Below, piece after piece: positions 16,172 through 21,796 of a stretch of 21,796 nt of DNA. Both the position numbers and the translations under genes were made by a program. This DNA is from Eutrophocola sp049446715 (GTDB taxonomy: Bacteria > Pseudomonadota > Gammaproteobacteria > Pseudomonadales > Pseudohongiellaceae): positions 1 through 21,796 of the forward strand of contig JBMTQX010000050.1 of NCBI GenBank assembly GCA_049446715.1, given 5' to 3'. Each line of letters begins with the position of its first letter. Position 1 is the stretch's first letter. The notes beneath the pieces were generated by a model. That model had not been told where the DNA came from, searched no databases, and worked only from the letters and a program-made list of their open reading frames with translations.

Positions 16172-17605
16172 TTATTTTTCTTGTCCTGGCGGGGCGCGAT
16201 TGGACCTGGCATCGCCAGCTTCAGTCTCCGCCGTGCCTCCGTTTTGCAGGGCAATGGATTGCGTCACGGTACTGACAAGTTCACCGTCAAAAAGCCGGGA
16301 TCGAATTGTATCACCGGGTTTGATGCTTTGGTATGAGCGTACAACCTGTCCATTTGGGGTCTGTGTAATGGAATAGCCACGAGCGATGGTATTGAGCGGA
16401 CTGACTGTGTGGAGGGTGCGACTGCTCTGGCCAAGTCGTGTTTTGCTTTGCTGCAGCCGATGTGTCATGGCCTTGTGCAGACGTCGTGACAAATCCTGCT
16501 GGCGCTGTCCGCAGGCACTGACTGTGCGCAGTGGCGAGTTAGCCCGAATGCCCTGGTGCAAATGCCGCACATCACTGTGCATCTGGTCCAGACGGCTGCG
16601 CAGAGCCCGGCGCAGGCGCAGTTCCGTGTCGTCTAGGCGCTGGGCCTGTTCCTGTAATTTGCGGCCCGGGTGTTTGAGTTGACGCGTCAGAAACTGCAGG
16701 GTCTGTCGCCGACGTGCGAGCAGGTCCCTGGCCAGCGTACTGAACTGGCGCCGGTAGCCGCCAAACCATTGCAGGTACTCCTGCTGGTCGGGGCTCAGGA
16801 TTTCAGCCGCCGCGGTAGGTGTGGCGGCGCGGGCATCAGCCACGAAATCGGCAATGGTGAAGTCCACTTCATGTCCGACAGCGCTGACAATGGGCAATTC
16901 ACTGGCGCGGATACAGCGGGCAAGGTTTTCAGCGTTGTAGCTCCACAGATCTTCCAGGGAACCGCCACCTCGACCAATCACCAGGACATCGAGGTCTTCC
17001 AGGCAACCCTCGCGGCGATTGGCCAGTTCGATCGCGGCGATGGTTTCCCGGGCTGCAGCCTCACCCTGAACCGTCACGGGTATGACCGTGATGGCAATGG
17101 CCGGAAAGCGGCGTCTGAGGGTACTGATAATATCGCGGATGGCGGCACCGGTTGGGGAGGTGATCACACCGATATGCCTGGGCAGGCGGGGCAGGGGGCG
17201 CTTGAGGCTGTCATCAAACAGGCCTTCACGGTAGAGCTTTTCCTTCAGTGCTTCGAAAGCGCGGAGCAGGGCGCCGTCGCCGCGTTCCTCCATCTGCTCC
17301 AGGATCATCTGGAAATCGCCCCGGCCCTCATAGAGGCTGACCTTGCCCTTGACCAGCACCTGCATGCCATCGGTGGGCCGAAACCGGACGCGCATGTTGC
17401 GGTTGCGGAACATAGCACAGCGCACCTGGGCATTATTGTCTTTCAGGGTCAGGTACCAGTGCCCGGATGCCGGGGTGGCGATATTGGAGATTTCACCTTC
17501 CACCATGATGGCCGGGAAATTGCCTTCGAGCAGGTAGCGCGCCTCACGATTGAGATCGCTGACGCTGAGCACGATGTCGCTGGAGGAGGTGTCAAAGAGA
17601 TCCAT
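16172..17605 (-). CDS. xseA: Exodeoxyribonuclease VII large subunit
   Basis: XseA is the catalytic subunit of exonuclease VII, which degrades single-stranded DNA from both ends to oligonucleotides with several copies of XseB. I place the start at the ATG giving MDLFDTSSSDIVLSVSDLNR, which matches the family N-terminus; the frame extends 31 codons further upstream without plausible homology. The product is 477 aa. The N-terminal OB-fold (about 8-105) includes VEGEISNIATPASGHWYLTLKD without internal gaps. The nuclease core shows GVITSPTGAAIRDI (146-159), GRGGGSLEDLW (211-221) and SAVGHEVDFTIADFVAD (241-257). A coiled-coil region follows, and the C-terminal ARGYSIT strand segment is present. The xseB partner is not in the window. 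It diverges from the secreted-protein gene. Confidence 0.95.
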   Translation of the reverse strand: MDLFDTSSSDIVLSVSDLNREARYLLEGNFPAIMVEGEISNIATPASGHWYLTLKDNNAQVRCAMFRNRNMRVRFRPTDGMQVLVKGKVSLYEGRGDFQMILEQMEERGDGALLRAFEALKEKLYREGLFDDSLKRPLPRLPRHIGVITSPTGAAIRDIISTLRRRFPAIAITVIPVTVQGEAAARETIAAIELANRREGCLEDLDVLVIGRGGGSLEDLWSYNAENLARCIRASELPIVSAVGHEVDFTIADFVADARAATPTAAAEILSPDQQEYLQWFGGYRRQFSTLARDLLARRRQTLQFLTRQLKHPGRKLQEQAQRLDDTELRLRRALRSRLDQMHSDVRHLHQGIRANSPLRTVSACGQRQQDLSRRLHKAMTHRLQQSKTRLGQSSRTLHTVSPLNTIARGYSITQTPNGQVVRSYQSIKPGDTIRSRLFDGELVSTVTQSIALQNGGTAETEAGDARSNRAPPGQEK

Positions 17606-17649
17606 AGGCCAGCCATCATACCCTGAACACCAGCGGCCGCTAAGGGCAT

Positions 17650-17680
17650 TTGGCAGAAGAATATGGATTTGGGCTACAAT
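17650..17680 (+). promoter_or_regulatory. Possible sigma-70 promoter for the secreted-protein gene
   Basis: In the 120-base divergent spacer between xseA and the small secreted protein, TTGGCA (17650-17655) and TACAAT (17675-17680) resemble -35 and -10 boxes, but the 19-base spacing is longer than the preferred 17. The start codon at 17726 lies 46 bases further, a plausible leader length. The -10 is good and the -35 is weak evidence. Confidence 0.35.
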
Positions 17681-17725
17681 GGCCGCAATTACTATCACTC
17701 ATTAACCATGCCCTTCGGAGTTGCC

Positions 17726-18148
17726 ATGCGCCAGGCCATTTTCCTTACATCGCTTACCCTGCTGGTCCAGTTGTTGCCCGTCACGGGCTTTGCCGCCAGT
17801 GCTGATAGCCGGGCCTGCAACCAACAGGGCCGTGAAATCGCCCTGCGTATCAGTGAGGAAGTCCGGGGTAGCCTGGATACGGCCGAGCGCAACAAAATCG
17901 CCGCCATTGCCGAGGAAGTCTGTCTCGATTTCGCCACGCCGGCCGTCCAGTCCAACCGGCCGGTCATCGGCCGCCCAGCGCCTGCCCAGCAGGCCAATGT
18001 CGCAGCGGCGGTAGTTGCGGCCCCGGAAACTAAAGTCGAGAGCGAATCGGATGAAGCGAACGACGGGGATGAGGAAGGGCTGTTAGGCAATATCCGCATC
18101 ATTCCCGCGGAGGAAAGGGTGAGGCGCCCGGGCCTTAAGCGCAAGTAA
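17726..18148 (+). CDS. Small secreted protein of unknown function
   Basis: I do not recognise the family. The ATG at 17726 is chosen because GGAG at 17717-17720 is an ideal ribosome-binding site; upstream in-frame starts at 17663 and 17708 are less likely. The 140 aa product has a Sec signal peptide (MRQAIFLTSLTLLVQLLPVTGFAA region, cleavage likely near residue 24). Then comes a short helical domain with two cysteines, C31 and C66 (SRACNQQGREIALRISEEV, IAAIAEEVCLDFATP), which could form a disulfide in the periplasm. A Pro/Ala-rich, then acidic linker (about 78-118) follows, then a basic C-terminus ending RRPGLKRK. There is no lipobox and no second membrane segment. It is divergent from xseA and lies 106 bases before guaB. 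Confidence 0.75.
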   Translation: MRQAIFLTSLTLLVQLLPVTGFAASADSRACNQQGREIALRISEEVRGSLDTAERNKIAAIAEEVCLDFATPAVQSNRPVIGRPAPAQQANVAAAVVAAPETKVESESDEANDGDEEGLLGNIRIIPAEERVRRPGLKRK

Positions 18149-18184
18149 TCTGACCACTTTGGTGGCCCTTACGGGCGCCAAGCA

Positions 18185-18214
18185 TTTACGTGAATTTCCC
18201 TGATGGAGTATAAT
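18185..18214 (+). promoter_or_regulatory. Probable sigma-70 promoter for guaBA
   Basis: A perfect TATAAT at 18209-18214 with TTTACG at 18185-18190 and an 18-base spacing forms a credible promoter about 40 bases before the guaB ATG. The leader from the expected start site (near 18221) to 18255 is short, and I see no PurR-type palindrome or riboswitch in it. Confidence 0.55.
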
Positions 18215-18254
18215 GCGTCGATTTCCCGCAACGGGATATCAGGTACCCCGAACC

Positions 18255-19733
18255 ATGCTGCGCATAGTTGAAGAAGCTCTCACATTTGACGACGTCCTCC
18301 TAGTTCCCGCCCATTCTCAGGTGTTGCCTAACCGGGTCGACCTGAAAACCAGTCTCACCAAGACCATCACCCTGAACATACCCCTGGTGTCATCCGCCAT
18401 GGATACGGTGACCGAGTCCCGCCTGGCCATTGCCATGGCCCAGGAAGGTGGTATGGGCATTATCCACAAGAGTATGAGTATCGAGCAGCAGGCCCGCGAA
18501 GTCCGCACCGTGAAGAAGTATGAAAGCGGCGTGGTCACCGATCCCATCTGCATCACCCCCGACACGACCGTGCGCAAGCTGCTGGAGCTGACCCAGGAAC
18601 ACCGTATTTCCGGGTTACCGGTGATCCGCAGCGAAGGCTCCCGGGATCTCGTCGGCATCGTCACCAGTCGTGATGTGCGATTCGAGAATGACCTGGAAGC
18701 CGCAGTGGAAAAAATCATGACGCCTAAAGAGCGTCTGGTCACCGTCAAGGAAGGTGCCGACCTGGATGACATCAAGGTGCTGATGCACAATCACCGCATC
18801 GAGAAAGTGTTGGTGGTCAATGACAGGTTTGAACTCAAGGGGCTGGTCACACTCAAGGACATTCGCAAGTCCGAGGATTTCCCCAATGCCTGCAAAGATG
18901 CCATGGGGCAACTGCGCGTTGGCGCAGCGGTGGGTGTAGGCGCCGAGACCGAGGAACGCGTCAAGGCGCTAGTCACTGCCGGTGTCGATGTCATCGTGGT
19001 CGATACTTCCCACGGGCACTCCCAGGATGTGCTCAATCGTGTCAGCCAGATCAAGAAAGCTTTCCCGAACCTGCAGTTGATCGGTGGCAATGTCGCCACG
19101 GCTGCCGGTGCCGAAGCTCTCGCAGAAGCCGGTGTGGATGCCGTCAAGGTGGGTATTGGTCCCGGCTCCATCTGTACCACCCGGATTGTAACTGGTGTTG
19201 GTGTGCCACAGATTACCGCCGTGGCCAACGTGAACCAGGCCCTGCGTGGGTCCGGTATCAGCATCATTTCCGATGGCGGTATACGCTTCTCCGGCGATAT
19301 TGCCAAGGCTGTCGCGGCCGGCGCCAATGTTGTCATGATCGGCAGCCTGCTCGCTGGCACCGAGGAGGCTCCTGGTGAGGTCGAACTGTACCAGGGCCGT
19401 TCCTACAAGGCTTACCGGGGCATGGGCTCGCTGGGCGCCATGTCAGCAGCACACAGTTCAGCCGACCGTTATTTCCAGAACATCCAGGAAGGTGCCAGCA
19501 AGCTGGTACCGGAAGGTATCGAGGGACGTGTTCCTTACAAGGGGCCAATGTCTGCGATTATTTTCCAGCTCATCGGCGGTATCCGTTCCAGCATGGGCCT
19601 GACCGGGTGCGCGAACATGGAGGAAATGCGGACCAAGCCGGAGTTTGTGCGGATCACCGGTGCCGGTGTCAGTGAAAGTCATGTCCATGACGTGAGCATC
19701 ACCAAGGAAGCACCGAACTATCGAGTGAGTTAA
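18255..19733 (+). CDS. guaB: Inosine-5'-monophosphate dehydrogenase
   Basis: GuaB oxidises IMP to XMP with NAD+, the rate-limiting step of GMP synthesis; it is a cytoplasmic tetramer. I start at the ATG at 18255, giving MLRIVEEALTFDDVLLVPAHS, the exact family N-terminus; a GTG/ATG-type extension of 14 residues upstream overlaps the -10 box and is not credible. The product is 492 aa. The TIM barrel is interrupted by two CBS domains (about 95-205, VTDPICITPDTTVRKLLEL and IMTPKERLVTVKEGADLDD). The catalytic loop GPGSICTTR contains C307, and the IMP-binding SDGGIRFSGD is at 339-348. It is followed after 112 bases by guaA, the common guaBA operon. Confidence 0.97.
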   Translation: MLRIVEEALTFDDVLLVPAHSQVLPNRVDLKTSLTKTITLNIPLVSSAMDTVTESRLAIAMAQEGGMGIIHKSMSIEQQAREVRTVKKYESGVVTDPICITPDTTVRKLLELTQEHRISGLPVIRSEGSRDLVGIVTSRDVRFENDLEAAVEKIMTPKERLVTVKEGADLDDIKVLMHNHRIEKVLVVNDRFELKGLVTLKDIRKSEDFPNACKDAMGQLRVGAAVGVGAETEERVKALVTAGVDVIVVDTSHGHSQDVLNRVSQIKKAFPNLQLIGGNVATAAGAEALAEAGVDAVKVGIGPGSICTTRIVTGVGVPQITAVANVNQALRGSGISIISDGGIRFSGDIAKAVAAGANVVMIGSLLAGTEEAPGEVELYQGRSYKAYRGMGSLGAMSAAHSSADRYFQNIQEGASKLVPEGIEGRVPYKGPMSAIIFQLIGGIRSSMGLTGCANMEEMRTKPEFVRITGAGVSESHVHDVSITKEAPNYRVS

Positions 19734-19845
19734 GGCCTCCATGGGTACCCGTCTTTCACCGGCGGTATCGAACCATAATCAAAGAGGCTGCTGTCGGCCT
19801 GTCCCCGGGCAGGCTGTTGTATTCATCTAACGGCCGGAAGACCGT

Positions 19846-21423
19846 ATGTCGCAAAATATTCATGACCATCGGATCCTGATCCTGGATTTCGGTGCCCAGT
19901 ACACTCAGCTCATTGCCCGCCGGGTTCGCGAAGCCGGTGTCTACTGTGAAATTCACCACTACAGCATGTCCGAGGAAGACTTCCTCGCCTTCAATGCCAG
20001 GGGGGTCATTTTCTCCGGTGGCCCCGAATCCACTACCGTCCTGGATTCGCCCCGGGCACCCGACTATATCCTGAATTGCGGTCTGCCGATCCTGGGCATC
20101 TGTTATGGCATGCAGACCATGGCATTGCAGATGGGCGGCAAGACCGAAAGTTCGAACAAGTCCGAGTTCGGCTACGCTGAAATTGAAATCACCAGCGGTA
20201 ATCTTCTGCTGAGCGACCTTGAGCATTCCCGCGCCGAAGGTGACAAGTTCTACCACAGTGTCTGGATGAGCCATGGCGACAAGGTTGTGGCAGTGCCAGA
20301 AGGCTTTACGGTCATTGCTTCTACCGAGAGCGCGCCCATCGCGGCGATGATGGATGAGAGTCGCAAGATGTATGCGGTGCAGTTTCACCCGGAAGTGACC
20401 CATACCGACTCGGGCCAGGAAATCCTCAACCGTTTCGTACATGAAATCTGTCAGTGCGGCCGGCTGTGGACGCCGGCCAATATTATCGAGGATGCGGTGA
20501 GCACCATCCGCAATCAGGTTGGCAGTGACAAGGTGTTGCTGGGCTTGTCTGGCGGTGTGGATTCCTCCGTAGTGGCGGCACTGCTGCACAAGGCCATTGG
20601 CGACCAGCTCACGTGCGTGTTTGTCGATAACGGCCTGCTGCGCCTACACGAAGGTGACCAGGTGATGGAAACCTTTGCCAGGAACATGGGGGTGAAGGTC
20701 ATTCGCGCCGATGCCGAGGACATCTTCCTAGGCAAGCTGGCAGGCGTTGAGGACCCGGAAGCTAAGCGCAAGATCATCGGCAACACTTTCATCGAGGTAT
20801 TTGATACCGAAGCCGCCAAACTGGGCGACGTCAACTGGCTGGCCCAGGGCACCATCTACCCGGACGTCATCGAGTCAGCGGCTTCCAAGCACGGTGTCGC
20901 GCATGTCATCAAATCCCACCACAATGTCGGCGGCCTGCCCGACGACATGAAGATGTCTCTAGTGGAGCCCCTGCGCGAACTGTTCAAGGACGAAGTGCGA
21001 CGCATCGGTGTTGAACTTGGCCTGCCACGGGAAATGGTTTATCGCCATCCCTTCCCGGGTCCCGGGCTGGGAGTTCGTGTCCTCGGCGACGTAAAAAAAG
21101 AATACTGCGACATCCTGCGCCAGGCCGATGCCATCTTCATCGAAGAGCTCCGCAATGCCGGCTGGTACGACAAGGTAAGCCAGGCCTTTGTGGTGTTCCT
21201 GCCTGTCAAATCAGTCGGTGTGGTGGGAGATGCCCGGCGCTATTCCTACGTCCTGGCGATCCGCGCCGTGGAGACCATCGACTTCATGACCGCACGCTGG
21301 GCGCACCTGCCTTATGATTTGCTAGAGCTGGTGTCCAACCGCATCATCAACGAAATACGCGATGTCTCACGGGTCAGCTACGATATCAGCAGCAAACCGC
21401 CTGCCACGATTGAGTGGGAATAG
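19846..21423 (+). CDS. guaA: GMP synthase (glutamine-hydrolysing)
   Basis: GuaA aminates XMP to GMP using glutamine and ATP. It is 525 aa, the full two-domain enzyme. The glutaminase domain has C86 (LGICYGMQ), H181 and E183 (AVQFHPEV). The ATP-pyrophosphatase domain has the P-loop SGGVDSS (235-241) and the XMP-binding C-terminal dimerisation domain ending in KPPATIEWE, the usual conserved terminus. GGAAG at 19836-19840 is a good ribosome-binding site for the ATG. It is intact to its stop, but base composition falls sharply immediately after it. The 3' end of guaA is a known attachment site for genomic islands in many bacteria, so this may be a junction (see findings). Confidence 0.97.
   Translation: MSQNIHDHRILILDFGAQYTQLIARRVREAGVYCEIHHYSMSEEDFLAFNARGVIFSGGPESTTVLDSPRAPDYILNCGLPILGICYGMQTMALQMGGKTESSNKSEFGYAEIEITSGNLLLSDLEHSRAEGDKFYHSVWMSHGDKVVAVPEGFTVIASTESAPIAAMMDESRKMYAVQFHPEVTHTDSGQEILNRFVHEICQCGRLWTPANIIEDAVSTIRNQVGSDKVLLGLSGGVDSSVVAALLHKAIGDQLTCVFVDNGLLRLHEGDQVMETFARNMGVKVIRADAEDIFLGKLAGVEDPEAKRKIIGNTFIEVFDTEAAKLGDVNWLAQGTIYPDVIESAASKHGVAHVIKSHHNVGGLPDDMKMSLVEPLRELFKDEVRRIGVELGLPREMVYRHPFPGPGLGVRVLGDVKKEYCDILRQADAIFIEELRNAGWYDKVSQAFVVFLPVKSVGVVGDARRYSYVLAIRAVETIDFMTARWAHLPYDLLELVSNRIINEIRDVSRVSYDISSKPPATIEWE
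21405..21423 (+). other. Possible genomic-island attachment site in guaA 3' end
   Basis: The last codons and stop of guaA (ACGATTGAGTGGGAATAG lies at 21406-21423) are the conserved segment at which guaA-type integrases usually recombine, leaving the gene intact. Here the G+C content drops from about 55% in 21361-21420 to about 38% in each of the lines 21481-21540, 21601-21660 and 21661-21720. No integrase gene and no second copy of the site are in the window, so this is only suggestive. Confidence 0.3.
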
Positions 21424-21432
21424 TGTTGTTGA

Positions 21433-21461
21433 CTTAAGCCCTTGTTTTATAAGGGTTTAAG
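21433..21461 (+). terminator. Inverted repeat after guaA (possible terminator)
   Basis: CTTAAGCCCTT (21433-21443) pairs with AAGGGTTTAAG (21451-21461) over 11 base pairs including one G-T pair, around the 7-base loop GTTTTAT. It lies 10 bases after the guaA stop. No uninterrupted T-run follows, so factor-independent termination is uncertain; it may instead be part of an attachment region. Confidence 0.45.
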
Positions 21462-21463
21462 AG

Positions 21464-21483
21464 TTACAAACTTCTTACAAACT
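21464..21483 (+). repeat. Tandem 9-bp direct repeat, 11-bp period
   Basis: TTACAAACT occurs at 21464-21472 and again at 21475-21483, so the starts are 11 bases apart, about one helical turn. This lies directly after the inverted repeat and before the hypothetical reading frame. Helically phased short repeats of this kind can be protein-binding (arm-type) sites, but two copies also can occur by chance in AT-rich DNA. Confidence 0.5.
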
Positions 21484-21515
21484 CTAAAAAGTTAGACAAT
21501 CGACTCACGCGAGAT

Positions 21516-21710
21516 TTGACTGAGGATGAGTTACATCAATTGAAAGCCATTTATATCAGCATACACATGGGTACTGCTGTGAAATCTCCCCAATGTAAAG
21601 AGAGGGCAAAAGTAAAAAACTACTACAAGCAACAAGTCTATAGATTGCTACGCAAGGCAAAGGCAAATATTGAGGCCGTTGAAATAGGGGAGTTTGGAAT
21701 TGGACATTGA
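21516..21710 (+). CDS. Hypothetical short protein in AT-rich tail
   Basis: This is a 64 aa reading frame starting with TTG and ending TGA at 21708-21710. I do not recognise it. The frame is open further left to a stop at 21450-21452, so it could also be the remnant of a longer gene without a visible start. The product is helical and charged (ELHQLKAIYISIHMG, then KNYYKQQVYRLLRKAKANIE), with no signal peptide or membrane segment. The ribosome-binding site is poor (GAG three bases before the TTG). Composition is AT-rich, unlike the genes to the left. It may be non-coding. Confidence 0.3.
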   Translation: MTEDELHQLKAIYISIHMGTAVKSPQCKERAKVKNYYKQQVYRLLRKAKANIEAVEIGEFGIGH

Positions 21711-21727
21711 TTTGAGAATAAATAAGC

Positions 21728-21796
21728 ATGAAATATAGAGCGGAAATTGATGGCTTGCGAGCAATAGCCGTAGTCAGTGTCATTCTTTATCACGCA
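21728..21796 (+). CDS. Acyltransferase-3 (OafA/YrhL-type) family protein, N-terminal fragment
   Basis: The reading frame begins ATG at 21728 and runs off the window after 23 codons, giving MKYRAEIDGLRAIAVVSVIL followed by YHA. The signature YRxEIDGLRAIAVxxVxxYHA is the first cytoplasmic segment and first membrane helix of acyltransferase family 3, multi-pass inner-membrane enzymes that O-acylate lipopolysaccharide O-antigen or other surface glycans; the histidine near the end is the conserved catalytic-region residue. The match is short but highly characteristic. It follows guaA in an AT-rich segment, consistent with an accessory surface-polysaccharide gene. Substrate and full length cannot be seen. 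Confidence 0.8.
   Translation, partial: MKYRAEIDGLRAIAVVSVILYHA

Noticed and set aside
16670..17626. 318-codon plus-strand open frame opposite xseA
   Set aside because: The minus strand carries all exonuclease VII motifs; the plus frame shows none and is a codon-bias artefact.
18154..18179. Overlapping short stems (CCAC/GTGG, GCCC/GGGC) after the secreted-protein gene
   Set aside because: Stems are only 4 base pairs, mutually exclusive, and without a T-run, so a terminator cannot be supported.
19756..20589. 277-codon minus-strand open frame opposite guaA
   Set aside because: Antisense to the conserved amidotransferase domain of GuaA and lacking motifs.
1..21796. CRISPR arrays, tRNA/rRNA genes, complete insertion sequences
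   Set aside because: I saw no regularly spaced repeats, cloverleaf-like conserved tRNA ends, rRNA segments or transposase reading frames in the window.

Overview
This window is a dense, mostly co-oriented block of housekeeping genes from a gammaproteobacterium. Three things support that placement: the gene order hscB-hscA-fdx-iscX-ndk-rlmN-pilW-rodZ-ispG-hisS-yfgM-bamB-der, the close match of each product to Pseudomonas/Escherichia-type families, and the presence of pilW and bamB (outer membrane and type IV pilus). Genus cannot be fixed from the sequence. The gene block is moderately GC-rich; the last ~370 bases are clearly AT-richer.

Layout. (1) 1-2826: the end of the ISC iron-sulfur operon, with the hscB 3' part, hscA, fdx and iscX. 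(2) 2827-3100: a gene-free spacer packed with hairpins. (3) 3101-12591: ndk, rlmN, then pilW/rodZ/ispG with overlapping ends, then hisS, yfgM, bamB and der. This run covers nucleotide balance, 23S rRNA/tRNA methylation, pilus assembly, cell shape, isoprenoid synthesis, histidine charging, outer-membrane protein assembly and ribosome assembly. (4) 12607-13338: a stand-alone class I glutamine amidotransferase-like gene. It converges with, and overlaps by 16 bp, a minus-strand pair made of ppk1 (polyphosphate kinase) and a small SAM-dependent methyltransferase; xseA lies further upstream on the same strand. (5) 17726-18148: a small secreted protein of unknown function, divergent from xseA. (6) 18255-21423: guaB and guaA, the two steps from IMP to GMP. 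(7) 21424-21796: an AT-rich tail directly after guaA with an 11-bp-stem inverted repeat, a 9-bp tandem direct repeat, a short unrecognised reading frame and the start of an OafA/acyltransferase-3 gene that runs off the window.

How the genes fit together: HscB/HscA/Fdx/IscX serve Fe-S cluster assembly, and two clients lie downstream, RlmN (radical SAM 4Fe-4S) and IspG (4Fe-4S). Ndk, GuaB and GuaA belong to purine nucleotide metabolism. PilW, RodZ, YfgM and BamB are envelope proteins.

I found no clear new defence, mobile or biosynthetic system inside the window. The best leads are the right edge (probable start of accessory DNA at guaA, a known integration hotspot), the structured iscX-ndk spacer, the methyltransferase paired with ppk1, and the uncharacterised secreted protein before guaB.
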